DNA from: Granulicella sp. WH15
GTDB taxonomy: Bacteria > Acidobacteriota > Terriglobia > Terriglobales > Acidobacteriaceae
Assembly: GCF_009914315.1 (NCBI RefSeq)
Contig: NZ_CP042596.1
Span: 992,001 to 1,056,000 of the forward strand
Direction: 5' to 3'
Length of the DNA stretch: 64,000 nt
Positions 43,494 to 52,033 of this stretch are shown piece by piece (positions within the stretch are counted from its first letter, which is position 1; each line of letters starts with the position of its first letter). Under the pieces are notes generated by a model. The model saw nothing but the letters and a program-made list of their open reading frames with translations, had not been told where the DNA came from and did not search any database. The position numbers were made by a program, and so were the translations under genes.

Positions 43494-45827
43494 CTAAGCC
43501 TCTACCAATCCGTACCTTCTCTGCCATTGCTGTTTCAATCGCGCCCATACGCGGTCGATCTCTTCGCGGGCCATCGCCGGGTCCGGGCCTTCGGCGAAGC
43601 GGGCTGCTTCGGCTTTCGATAGCTCGAGCATGCCGCGGTCGCGCAAGAGGTTGGCTACGCGGAACTCCGGCAGACCCGCCTGACGGGTGCCGAAGAACTC
43701 GCCGGGGCCGCGTTGTTGTAGATCTTGTTCTGCCAATTCAAAGCCGTTCTGGGTTCTGACCATCGCGTCGAGGCGTGCTTCTGCTCCGTCGGAGGGCTTG
43801 CCGCCCGTCATCAGGATGCAGTAGCTCTTGGCTGCTCCGCGGCCTACGCGTCCGCGGAGCTGGTGCATCTGGGCCAGACCGAAGCGCTCGGCGTGCTCGA
43901 TCACCATGACGGTGGCGTTGGGGACGTCCACGCCGACCTCGATGACGGTGGTGGAGACCAGTACGTCGGTTTCGCCGCGCTTGAAGCGGGCCATCGCTAC
44001 CTCTTTGTCGTCGGCGGACATGCGGCCATGGAGCAGGCCCAGCTTGAGACCGTGCAGGGCACCGTGTTGCAGCTCTTCGAACATCTCTACCGCGGAGCGG
44101 AGCTTGGGTTTGGGGAAGAGGGCTACGGCTTCAGGTTTCTTCTTTTTGGATTTGCTCTTTGTCTTCTTGGCTGCGGTGTTGGCCTGTGTGGGGCTTAGTG
44201 TGGCTGTCTCTTCTTCTGTTGGGGCGAAGTCCAGCTCGGGCTGGTCGTCTTTTGCGCCCTCGATGACGGGGTACACGATGTAGGCTTGGCGGCCCTTGGC
44301 TACCTGCTTGCGCAGGAACTCCCAGACTTCGTCGGCGCGCTCCTCGGTGGTGCGGCGGGTGACGATGGGGGTGCGGCCGGGGGGCAGCTCGTCGATGATG
44401 CTGACGTCCATGTCGCCGTAGACCGTGAGGGCCAAGGTGCGGGGGATCGGGGTGGCTGTCATCACGAGTACGTCCGGCTCGCTGGCTACACCCTGGGCAT
44501 TGGGCTTCTTCATCAGCTTGAAGCGTTGCTGGACGCCGAAGCGGTGTTGCTCATCGACTACGACAAGGCCGAGGTTGGCGAACTCCACCTTCTCCTCGAT
44601 GAGGGAGTGGGTGCCGATGGCGAGCTGGGTTTCGCCGCGCATGATGCGGCCCTGGCCCTCGCGCTTTCTGTCTGTGTCTAGTGATCCTGTCAGAAGTGTT
44701 ACGCGGTAGGGCTTGCCGGTTAGGGGCGAGATCTTTTCTTCTAACAGCTTTCTTGCTGAGAGGTAGTGCTGGGTGGCGAGGATCTCCGTCGGGGCCATGA
44801 GCGCGGCCTGGAAGCCGTTTTCGATGGCGACCAGCGCGGCCTGCATGGCAACGATGGTCTTGCCGGAGCCTACGTCTCCCTGCAATAGGCGGCGCATGGG
44901 CTGGGTGCGGCGCATGTCTTCGACGATCTCGCCCAGGACGCGCTTCTGCGCCGTGGTGGGGTGGAAGGGAAGCACCTGCTTGATGGCGTCGCGGACGTGA
45001 GGGTTGGTCTCGAAGCGGGTGCCGACGCGCTCGCGCATGCGGCGGCGCTTCAGCTCGAGGCCCAGCTCGAGGTAGAAGAACTCCTCGAAGATGAGGCGGC
45101 GGTGCGCGGGCGTGGCGAAGGACATCAGCTCGGTCATGCGGGTGCCTGCTTCGGGGAAGTGCAGGGCCTTGAGGGCCTCCATGCGGCTGGGGAGCTGGAG
45201 GCGGTCGCGCAGGGCTACGGGGAGGGTCTCTTCGGCGTCGATTCCGGCTTCGATGAGTTCTTCGAAGACGCTCCACATGACGCGGCGGGTCCACTTGGAG
45301 GTGAGCTTCGAGCCCCAGGGGGTGGTGCCGCCGAGGCTCTCGTAGACAGGGACGATGCGGCCCATCTCGAGCATGGCGAACTCGGCGTCAGGGCCGGTGA
45401 CGCCGGGGCCGGGGAGCAGCTCGAACTGCGGCTGGATGATCTTGAACTTGCCGGGGCCGCCGCTGCGCGAGGCCTCGAGCTTGCCGTAGAGGGCGACCAT
45501 CTGGCCGGGGCGGAACTTGTCGCGGAGGTAGCTGCCGTTGAACCAGATGCACTTGACCGTGCTGAGGCCCTGGCCTACGACCAGCTCGAAGAGCGCGCCG
45601 CCGCGGGTGGAGAGGAGCGTGGAGCCGCGGACCTCGCCGACGATGGAAGCCATCTGGCCGGACTTCAGCTCGCTGATGAGGACCGGGTTGAGGCGGTCTT
45701 CGTAGCGAAAGGGCAGGTGGTAGAGGAGGTCCTCGACGGTCTCGACGCCGCGCTTGGCGAGGTTTTCGGCTACGCGCTCGCCTACGCGCTTGACGAACTT
45801 GATCGGAGTGGAGAGTTGCAGCGGCAC
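43494..45827 (-). CDS. recG: ATP-dependent DNA helicase RecG
   Basis: Remodels stalled forks and Holliday junctions. N-terminal wedge domain (LPFRYEDRLNPVLISELKSGQ; about residues 35-55), Walker A RLLQGDVGSGKTIVAMQAAL, motif II box DEQHRFGVQQR, TATPIPRTLAL, motif VI QLRGRVGRGAAKSYC. Length 777 against about 690 usually. The extra part is a Lys/Thr/Glu-rich insertion around residues 520-580 (with KTKSKSKKKKPEA) inside the second helicase lobe. Starts at ATG 45827, 11 bases after the upstream hypothetical gene, and is probably its last operon partner. Confidence 0.95.
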   Translation of the reverse strand: MPLQLSTPIKFVKRVGERVAENLAKRGVETVEDLLYHLPFRYEDRLNPVLISELKSGQMASIVGEVRGSTLLSTRGGALFELVVGQGLSTVKCIWFNGSYLRDKFRPGQMVALYGKLEASRSGGPGKFKIIQPQFELLPGPGVTGPDAEFAMLEMGRIVPVYESLGGTTPWGSKLTSKWTRRVMWSVFEELIEAGIDAEETLPVALRDRLQLPSRMEALKALHFPEAGTRMTELMSFATPAHRRLIFEEFFYLELGLELKRRRMRERVGTRFETNPHVRDAIKQVLPFHPTTAQKRVLGEIVEDMRRTQPMRRLLQGDVGSGKTIVAMQAALVAIENGFQAALMAPTEILATQHYLSARKLLEEKISPLTGKPYRVTLLTGSLDTDRKREGQGRIMRGETQLAIGTHSLIEEKVEFANLGLVVVDEQHRFGVQQRFKLMKKPNAQGVASEPDVLVMTATPIPRTLALTVYGDMDVSIIDELPPGRTPIVTRRTTEERADEVWEFLRKQVAKGRQAYIVYPVIEGAKDDQPELDFAPTEEETATLSPTQANTAAKKTKSKSKKKKPEAVALFPKPKLRSAVEMFEELQHGALHGLKLGLLHGRMSADDKEVAMARFKRGETDVLVSTTVIEVGVDVPNATVMVIEHAERFGLAQMHQLRGRVGRGAAKSYCILMTGGKPSDGAEARLDAMVRTQNGFELAEQDLQQRGPGEFFGTRQAGLPEFRVANLLRDRGMLELSKAEAARFAEGPDPAMAREEIDRVWARLKQQWQRRYGLVEA

Positions 45828-45837
45828 TCCATCCAGA

Positions 45838-46419
45838 CTAACAAGCGGCGTGGGCCTGCGTCGCTGATGGTGATGGGCGAGGTACTTGGGATGCGGAGGT
45901 CATGCGGGCGCGCAGGTCTTCCCATGCTTCGGGTAGGCGATGCGGGGCCGACCAGCGGCTGCGGGCTTCGATGAGGCAACGCTGACGGTAGGGCACTCCG
46001 TAGGTCAGACGAACCCAACGCTCGTACCCTACGATCCAGCCCAGGGCATCGCGCACGAGGGGGCTCTCGGCGTCCGAGGCACGGGGCAGGTGTTGCAGCT
46101 CGGTGGCGCTGTGCCAGCGGTCGGCTGCGGCGGAGGCCAGGCGCGGCTCGAACTCGAAGCGGTTGATGAAGATGCCGCTGCCGTGCTCGCCGCAGCCGCC
46201 GTAGTAGAGGCCGAAGCCCCAGAGGCGGATCAGGCGGTCGGGGGCGGTTTGCAGCGTGTACTGGCTGCTGGCGTTGCTGCCGTCGGTGGCGCGATGCCGA
46301 TGAAAGCCGCGTTCCAGCAGCACATTCCCTTCGGGGCGGCAGATGTCGCGGCCCCAGAGCCTGCACTGCTGGTTCAGCAGCCTGCTTCCGTCTTTGATCC
46401 AACGTGCGGTCTGTGCCAT
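45838..46419 (-). CDS. Conserved-looking hypothetical protein in the zinc-starvation operon
   Basis: 193 residues, rich in Trp, Arg and Cys, with no signal peptide or membrane helix. Notable stretches: CRLWGRDICRPEGNVLLERGF, LIRLWGFGLYYGGCGEHGSGI, ALGWIVGYERWVRLTYG. I do not recognise the family. Its start lies 2 bases after the rpmG stop and its stop is 10 bases before recG, so it is in the operon cobW-like GTPase, rpmB, rpmG, this gene, recG. The several Cys/His (CRLWGRDIC, YYGGCGEHG) leave a metal-related role open, but that is only a guess. Confidence 0.7.
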   Translation of the reverse strand: MAQTARWIKDGSRLLNQQCRLWGRDICRPEGNVLLERGFHRHRATDGSNASSQYTLQTAPDRLIRLWGFGLYYGGCGEHGSGIFINRFEFEPRLASAAADRWHSATELQHLPRASDAESPLVRDALGWIVGYERWVRLTYGVPYRQRCLIEARSRWSAPHRLPEAWEDLRARMTSASQVPRPSPSATQAHAAC

Positions 46420-46421
46420 TG

Positions 46422-46574
46422 CTACGCCTTCGTCTCCCGGTAGAGGACATGCTTGCGCACTACGGGGTCGTACTTGCGCAGCTCCAGCTTGCCGCTCGCT
46501 AGTTTCGGGTTTTTGGTGGTGGTGTAAAAGTGGCCGGTTCCGGCGGTCGATTGCAGCTTAATGATCGTTCTCAT
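46422..46574 (-). CDS. rpmG: 50S ribosomal protein L33, Cys-free form
   Basis: 50 residues: [23 protein letters not shown], ending [19 protein letters not shown]. The zinc-binding Cys pairs of the C+ form are absent. Overlaps rpmB by 4 bases (ATGA). C- paralogues of L28/L33/L31 are usually expressed under zinc starvation. Confidence 0.93.
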   Translation of the reverse strand: MRTIIKLQSTAGTGHFYTTTKNPKLASGKLELRKYDPVVRKHVLYRETKA

Positions 46575-46801
46575 CGTGCGGTGGCCCTCCGCTTCGCTAC
46601 TGCGCCGTCGTAGCCGAGCTTGGTGATCGTACGCAGGGCGCGGGTGCTGATGCGCATCCGCACGTAACGCCTTTCGGACTCCACCCAGACCCGCTTCCAT
46701 TGCAGGTTCGGCTCCCAGCGCCGCCTGGTTTTATTGTTCGCGTGGGAGACGTTATTGCCGCTCATGGGCCGCTTGCCGGTTATGGGACATACCTTTGCCA
46801 T
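46571..46801 (-). CDS. rpmB: 50S ribosomal protein L28, Cys-poor form
   Basis: 76 residues: [29 protein letters not shown]... ending [17 protein letters not shown]. The CxxC of the zinc-binding form is reduced to one Cys (VCPITG), and there is no second pair, so it should not hold zinc. Follows the COG0523 gene by 15 bases and is coupled to rpmG. Fits the zinc-independent L28 used when zinc is scarce. Confidence 0.93.
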   Translation of the reverse strand: MAKVCPITGKRPMSGNNVSHANNKTRRRWEPNLQWKRVWVESERRYVRMRISTRALRTITKLGYDGAVAKRRATAR

Positions 46802-46816
46802 TGTTCTCTCCTCTGT

Positions 46817-48049
46817 TTAAACGGCCGCTGCTACTTCTTTTTCCTGGAACAGGGCTTCGAAGGGATCGGCGTACTGTGCCCATGCTGCGGGGCCTTGGGC
46901 CATCTCGGCATCGGTCAGCAGGGCGGAGTCCATTGCGGCTGTCAGAGCCTCGCGGTTCATGCCCATGCCGATCAGCACGATCTCCTGACGACGGTCGCCG
47001 AACTCGGGCTCCCAGACGCGGCCCACGTACTCGGAGACCTCGGGGTCGTTGGCGGCGTCGAGGCTCGCGTCCGCCGCCAGCCAGAGGCCGGATGGCTCGA
47101 ACTGCATGGTCGCTCCGGCGATGGAGAAGAGGACCGTCGAATCGTGCTGCGTGGCCAGCCAGAGGAATCCTTTGGCGCGCAGAACGCCGGTGAATCCGGC
47201 GTCGGTGACGGCTTCGAGCCGCTCGGGGTGGAAGGGGCGGCGGGCGCGGTAGATGAAGCTGCCGATGCCGTACTCCTCGGTCTCGGGCGTGTGCTCGCCG
47301 TTCAGCTCCTTGACCCAGCCGGGGGCCATCTCGGCCTTCTCCTGGTCGAAGAGGCCGGTATTCAGGATCGTCTTCAGGTCGATCTCGCCGCGCACGGAGA
47401 CCTCGATGCGGGCGTCGCGGTTGATCTGCTGGAGGATCTGGCGCAGGCGGGTTAGATCGCTCTCGCTGACCAGGTCGGCCTTGTTGATGACGATGACGTT
47501 GGCAAACTCGACCTGGTCGATGAGGAGGTCGGCGAGGGTGCGCTCGTCCTCGTCGTTGAGGGCCGCGTGGCGGGCTTGCAAGTCGTCGGCGGAGCGGAAG
47601 TCTTCGAGGAAGCGTTGGGCATCGACCACGGTGACCATGGTGTCCAGTTCGGCGACCTCGCTGAGGGAGAGGCCGGTCTCGTCTTCGAAGCTGAAGGTCG
47701 CAGCGACCGGCATGGGCTCGGAGATGCCCGAGGACTCGATGAGCAGGTAGTCGAAGCGCTCCTCGCGGGCGAGGCGGGAGATCTCCTCGAGCAGGTCGTC
47801 GCGCAGGGTGCAGCAGATGCAGCCGTTGGTCATCTCGACCAGGCGCTCGTCGGTGCGGCTGAGGGCGGCTCCGCCCTGGTTCACGAGCTGCGCGTCGATG
47901 TTGATCTCGCTCATGTCGTTGACGATCACCGCGACCTTCAGCCCCTGGCGATTGTTCAGAACGTGGTTGAGCAGGGTGGTTTTGCCTGCGCCTAGAAATC
48001 CGGAGAGTACGGTTGTCTTCAACTTGCTGCTTTTTAGATCGGAGCCCAT
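46817..48049 (-). CDS. COG0523 GTPase (CobW/ZigA-type zinc metallochaperone)
   Basis: 410 residues. G1/Walker [12 protein letters not shown] (residues 17-27), the metal-binding CxCC motif CICC at residues 77-80, ESSGISEP, the guanine motif NKAD (VIVINKADLVSESD), and a C-terminal CobW_C domain with His-poor composition. Grouping with Cys-poor L28 and L33 and a palindromic operator points to the zinc-starvation branch of the family rather than cobalt or nitrile-hydratase chaperones. Start ATG 48049 has AGAGGTG 5 bases upstream. Confidence 0.92.
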   Translation of the reverse strand: MGSDLKSSKLKTTVLSGFLGAGKTTLLNHVLNNRQGLKVAVIVNDMSEINIDAQLVNQGGAALSRTDERLVEMTNGCICCTLRDDLLEEISRLAREERFDYLLIESSGISEPMPVAATFSFEDETGLSLSEVAELDTMVTVVDAQRFLEDFRSADDLQARHAALNDEDERTLADLLIDQVEFANVIVINKADLVSESDLTRLRQILQQINRDARIEVSVRGEIDLKTILNTGLFDQEKAEMAPGWVKELNGEHTPETEEYGIGSFIYRARRPFHPERLEAVTDAGFTGVLRAKGFLWLATQHDSTVLFSIAGATMQFEPSGLWLAADASLDAANDPEVSEYVGRVWEPEFGDRRQEIVLIGMGMNREALTAAMDSALLTDAEMAQGPAAWAQYADPFEALFQEKEVAAAV

Positions 48050-48061
48050 GGTTCACCTCTT

Positions 48062-48092
48062 TTGTGAATCTATCACTAATGATAATTCACAA
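48062..48092 (-). promoter_or_regulatory. Palindromic Zur/Fur-type operator upstream of the COG0523 gene
   Basis: TTGTGAAT...ATTCACAA (8-bp arms) encloses a second pair TATCA/TGATA around CTAA, so the 31-base site is almost fully symmetric apart from one extra base on the left. AT-rich and only 12 bases before the start codon, inside the region where the promoter must be (TTGCTT and TAGATT 18 bases apart on the minus strand). The form fits Fur-superfamily sites. Zur is inferred from the genes it precedes. Confidence 0.65.
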
Positions 48093-48139
48093 GCAATAAT
48101 AAGGCCTCTTGCCCTCCCTGATAAACTTGCCTTAACGCT

Positions 48140-49045
48140 ATGTCCATCGTGCAACTCCAGAACATCCGCAAGGCGTACGACACGAAAGTCGCAGTTCACG
48201 GCCTCTCGCTCAGCATCGAGCCGGGCACTATGTTTGGTTTGCTGGGGCCGAATGGGTCGGGCAAGACCAGTTCTATTCGCATGATGATCGGGATGACGGT
48301 GCCGGACTCCGGTTCGGTGCGGTTGTTTGGCCAGCCGTTCTCGCGGGCGGCGTTGCATCGGGTGGGCTATCTGCCGGAGGAGCGCGGGCTCTACAAGAAG
48401 ATGAAGGTGATGGAGCAGCTTGTCTTTTTGGGCCAGTTGCATGGGCTTGATGCCGCTACGGCGGGCAAGCGCGCGCATGTGTGGTGCGAGCAGATGCAGA
48501 TTCTCGAGGCCGTGAACAAGCGTACCGAGGAGCTGTCGAAGGGGATGCAGCAGAAGATTCAGTTCATCGCCTCGCTGCTGCATGAGCCGGAGCTGATCAT
48601 CATGGATGAGCCGTTCAGCGGGCTCGATCCGGTGAACGCTACGCTGCTGATGGATACGCTGCTCGAGCTGCGCAAGCAGGGCAGGACCATTCTCTTCAGC
48701 ACGCATCGCATGGACCAGGTGGAGAAGCTATGCGACGAAATCGCCATTATTTATAAGGGAAATCTGGTGCTCGAAGGGGCTATGCGCGAGATCAAGTCGC
48801 GCTATCCGGCTAACCGGGTGCAGATCTACTTCAGCGGGGACAGTAGCTTCTTGCAGCATCCTGCGATCGCCTCGGCGAAGACCTATTCGGGGCACGCGGA
48901 GCTGATCCTCAACGACCCGGCGATGGCGCAGAGCCTGCTGGCCGAGGCAGTGGCGCGGGGTACCTGCATCACGCGGTTTGAGGTGATGGAGCCGACGCTG
49001 GAGGAGATCTTTATCGAGTCTGTAGGGGAGAACGTCGATGCGTAA
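48140..49045 (+). CDS. ABC transporter ATPase, NatA type
   Basis: 301 residues. Walker A GLLGPNGSGKTSSIRM (residues about 34-49), signature region KRTEELSKGMQQKIQFIASL (LSKGM in place of LSGGQ, usual for this subgroup), Walker B ELIIMDEPFSGLDP, His switch FSTHRM. A C-terminal DUF4162-like domain is present. Overlaps the permease gene by 8 bases, so the two form an exporter of the NatAB sort. Divergent from the COG0523 gene and may share the operator region. Confidence 0.93.
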   Translation: MSIVQLQNIRKAYDTKVAVHGLSLSIEPGTMFGLLGPNGSGKTSSIRMMIGMTVPDSGSVRLFGQPFSRAALHRVGYLPEERGLYKKMKVMEQLVFLGQLHGLDAATAGKRAHVWCEQMQILEAVNKRTEELSKGMQQKIQFIASLLHEPELIIMDEPFSGLDPVNATLLMDTLLELRKQGRTILFSTHRMDQVEKLCDEIAIIYKGNLVLEGAMREIKSRYPANRVQIYFSGDSSFLQHPAIASAKTYSGHAELILNDPAMAQSLLAEAVARGTCITRFEVMEPTLEEIFIESVGENVDA

Positions 49046-50264
49046 TGTATGGCTCATCGCCAGGCGCGAGTACCTGGAACGCATCCGCACCAAGGCCTTT
49101 CTGGTGGCGACGATTTTGATCCCTGTGCTGATGGGCGGGTTCGTCTTTGGGGCCGGGTATCTCTCTTCGCGGGCCAAGGCTTCGGCGCATGTGGCCATCG
49201 TCGCGGCGGACGCGCAGTTTGCGCAGGACCTGAAGCAGCAACTCGAGAGCGGCAGGCACTCCAGCATGACGGTCGATCTGGCTACGCCATCGCCGGAGAC
49301 GCGCAGTGCGCTCGATGCAGAGCTAAAGAGCAAGAGCGGGATTGCGGGATACCTGTGGGTGACGCCTGCGGCTGCGGCTGGCGCGCGGCCCCTGTTTGCA
49401 TATGCGGCGCGTTCGGCGGGCGATGCCACGACCGTCGACACGTTGCAGAGTGCTGTCCAGAGCGTGCTGACGCGGGAGCGGCTGAACCACTCCGGCATTG
49501 GGGCCGGGGAGGTCGATGCGCTGCTGGCTCCGGTGACGATTGATACCAGCTCCAGCGGGGACAGCCGTGCGGCTTATGCTGCGGCTTCGCTGCTGTTTTT
49601 GCTGATGTACATGGTCATCATGCTCTATGGGATGAACACGGCGCGGTCGATCATCGAGGAGAAGACCAGCCGCGTCTTTGAGGTGATGCTCTCGACGATC
49701 CGGCCGGAGGAGATGCTGGCGGGTAAGATCCTGGGCGTCGGGGCGGTGGGGCTGACGCAGATCGGCGTGTGGATGGTGGCTGCCGGGATTCTGGGGAGCA
49801 CGAATCTGGCGGCTTCGTTTGTCGGCTCGGGGCATGTGCCGATCAGCCTGACGCAGATAGTGTTCTTCGTGGTTTACTTCCTCTTCGGCTATCTGCTGTA
49901 CTCGTCGATCGCCGCGGCGCTGGGGGCTATGACGAACTCCGAGCAGGAGCTGCAGCAGTTGAATATGTTCCTGGTGATGCCGCTGGCCTTCTGCATGTTG
50001 ATGAGCTTTGTGATTGTGCCCGCTCCGAACTCGACGCTGGCGCGGGTGGTCTCGTTGATCCCGTTTTGCAGCCCGCTGCTGATGAACCTGCGGATCTCGC
50101 TTACCACTGTCGCGCCCTGGGAGATTGGGCTCAGCTTTGTGCTGATGAGCCTGACCATTCTTGCGATTCTTTGGGTGGCGAGCCGCATCTACCGGGTGGG
50201 CATCCTGATGTATGGCAAGAAGCCGAACCTTGCCGAGGTTCTGCGCTGGCTCAAGTACAGTTAG
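49038..50264 (+). CDS. ABC-2 type permease, NatB type
   Basis: 408 residues. N-terminal segment MRNVWLIARREYLERIRTKAFLVATILIPVLMGG is the ABC2_membrane_3 start. A periplasmic loop of about 140 residues follows, then five hydrophobic segments with ARSIIEEKTSRVFEVMLSTIRPEEMLAGKILG, a typical NatB motif. Forms the exporter with the overlapping NatA-like ATPase. Substrate not readable from sequence. Confidence 0.9.
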   Translation: MRNVWLIARREYLERIRTKAFLVATILIPVLMGGFVFGAGYLSSRAKASAHVAIVAADAQFAQDLKQQLESGRHSSMTVDLATPSPETRSALDAELKSKSGIAGYLWVTPAAAAGARPLFAYAARSAGDATTVDTLQSAVQSVLTRERLNHSGIGAGEVDALLAPVTIDTSSSGDSRAAYAAASLLFLLMYMVIMLYGMNTARSIIEEKTSRVFEVMLSTIRPEEMLAGKILGVGAVGLTQIGVWMVAAGILGSTNLAASFVGSGHVPISLTQIVFFVVYFLFGYLLYSSIAAALGAMTNSEQELQQLNMFLVMPLAFCMLMSFVIVPAPNSTLARVVSLIPFCSPLLMNLRISLTTVAPWEIGLSFVLMSLTILAILWVASRIYRVGILMYGKKPNLAEVLRWLKYS

Positions 50265-50270
50265 GACGCT

Positions 50271-50888
50271 ATGGCCTATAGCCGCAAGCAGCGCGTTGTG
50301 CTCGCCGTGGTGCCGCGGATTGTCGCGATGTTGATCCGCGTGCTGGGGGCTACGTGGCGGTATGAAGACGTGGCCGTGCCGGGGAATGTGCGGGGGGACC
50401 AGGTGCCGGGGCCTTGTGTTTATGCGTTTTGGCATCGGTCGTTGCTGGCTTGTGTACACCAGTTTCGGAATAAGGATATTGCGATTCTGATCTCGCAGAG
50501 CTTCGATGGCGAGCTGATCGCGCGGACCGTGGAACTGCTGGGGTTCAGGGCGATTCGGGGGTCTTCGACGCGGGGCGGGGCGATGGCGCTCAGGCAGATG
50601 GCTGAGGCTTATCGGCAGGGGCATCGTTGTGCGATTACGGCGGATGGGCCGAAGGGACCGGCGATGGTGGCCAAGCCGGGGGCGGTGCAGTTGGCACAGT
50701 TGGTGGGGGCTACGGAGATCGGCGTCTACTATGTGCTGCCCGAGCGGGCGTGGGTGCTGAAGAGCTGGGATCGGTTTCTGATTCCGAAGCCGTTTTCGCG
50801 GGTGCGGACTGCTTGGCCGGAGAAGTCAGGGGTGAGCTTGCCGGAGTTGCAGGCTGCGCTGGATAAGTCTGTCGCCATGCTGTCGTAA
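50271..50888 (+). CDS. DUF374 lysophospholipid acyltransferase-family protein
   Basis: 205 residues. DUF374 motif regions: CVYAFWHRSLLAC (the HxxxxD-equivalent area), DGELIARTVELLGFRAIRGSSTRGGAMALRQM, then CAITADGPKGPAMVAKPGAVQLA. The family is related to lipid A acyltransferases and fits a Gram-negative envelope role. Starts 7 bases after the ABC permease and is likely in the same operon. GTG/ATG choice is clear: ATG 50271. Confidence 0.88.
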   Translation: MAYSRKQRVVLAVVPRIVAMLIRVLGATWRYEDVAVPGNVRGDQVPGPCVYAFWHRSLLACVHQFRNKDIAILISQSFDGELIARTVELLGFRAIRGSSTRGGAMALRQMAEAYRQGHRCAITADGPKGPAMVAKPGAVQLAQLVGATEIGVYYVLPERAWVLKSWDRFLIPKPFSRVRTAWPEKSGVSLPELQAALDKSVAMLS

Positions 50889-50917
50889 GGCGGGGAGATT
50901 CGTGTCAAGCTTAAGGT

Positions 50918-51988
50918 GTGCTGGTATCGGATTTTCACTATGAACTGCCTGAAGAGCTGATCGCGCAGACGCCGCCGGAGGTGCGCGGCAGCTCGCGGAT
51001 GCTGGTGCTGCGGCGTGACTCCGGCGCGCTGACGGATGATCGGTTTTTGAGCCTGCCGGAGTATTTGAAGGCGGGCGATCTGCTGGTTTTGAACGACTCG
51101 CGGGTGATTCCGGCGCGGCTCTATGCTACGCGGGGCGGGCTGGCTACGCAGGCTTCGTCGCCTGCTCCGACGGGGAAGATCGAGGTGCTGCTGACGCAGC
51201 AGATGGGGCCGTGGGAGTGGACGGCGCTGGTGCGGCCGGGGCGCAAGGTGCAGCCGGGGGAGGTGCTGCACTTTGCCGATGCGGAGGGGGCGGTGCTGCT
51301 TTCTGCGACGGTGTTCGCGGCTGGGGAGTATGGCGAGCGGACGATCCGGTTTGAGGCAGATGGGGAGTTTCTGGCCAAGCTGGACCGGATCGGGCATATG
51401 CCGCTGCCGCCGTATATTCATCGGGACGACTCGGCTGGGGATAAGGCTCGCTACCAGACAGTCTATGCGAATGAGCCGGGGTCGGCGGCGGCTCCGACTG
51501 CTGGGCTTCACTTTACGCCGGAGGTGCTGGCGGCTCTAGAGGCCAAGGGGGTGCAAGTCGAGCGCGTGACGCTGCATGTGGGGCTGGGGACGTTTCAGCC
51601 GGTGCGGGCGGAGAGGGTGGAGGATATACGGCTGCACGCGGAGCACTACACTTTGCCCGAGGCGACGGCTGCGGCGGTGAACGCGGCGCGGCGAGAGGGT
51701 CGGAGGGTGATTGCGGCGGGGACGACCACGACCCGGACGCTCGAGCACTGCGCCACGTTGGGGCCGGAGCTGTTTGCGCACTCGGGGGAGACTAGTATCT
51801 TTATCTCGCCGGGGCATCGTTTTCAGGTGGTTCAGGGGCTGGTGACCAACTTTCACCTGCCGTCGTCCACGCTGCTGATGCTGGTGAGCGCGCTGGCGGG
51901 CGTGGAGCCGGTGCGGGCGGCGTACGCCCATGCGGTGAGGGAAAAGTACCGATTTTTCAGTTACGGCGATTGTATGCTGATGATTTAA
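50918..51988 (+). CDS. queA: tRNA queuosine: AdoMet-tRNA ribosyltransferase-isomerase
   Basis: Transfers the ribosyl part of AdoMet to 7-aminomethyl-7-deazaguanine in tRNA, giving epoxyqueuosine. 356 residues, usual length. It begins [27 protein letters not shown] and has [20 protein letters not shown] [43 protein letters not shown] [12 protein letters not shown], and [20 protein letters not shown] start at 50918. Follows the DUF374 gene by 29 bases. Confidence 0.95.
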   Translation: MLVSDFHYELPEELIAQTPPEVRGSSRMLVLRRDSGALTDDRFLSLPEYLKAGDLLVLNDSRVIPARLYATRGGLATQASSPAPTGKIEVLLTQQMGPWEWTALVRPGRKVQPGEVLHFADAEGAVLLSATVFAAGEYGERTIRFEADGEFLAKLDRIGHMPLPPYIHRDDSAGDKARYQTVYANEPGSAAAPTAGLHFTPEVLAALEAKGVQVERVTLHVGLGTFQPVRAERVEDIRLHAEHYTLPEATAAAVNAARREGRRVIAAGTTTTRTLEHCATLGPELFAHSGETSIFISPGHRFQVVQGLVTNFHLPSSTLLMLVSALAGVEPVRAAYAHAVREKYRFFSYGDCMLMI

Positions 51989-52033
51989 GAGGGCTTGATG
52001 CCAGAGCGACGTGCGAGGAAGTAGAATTTACGG

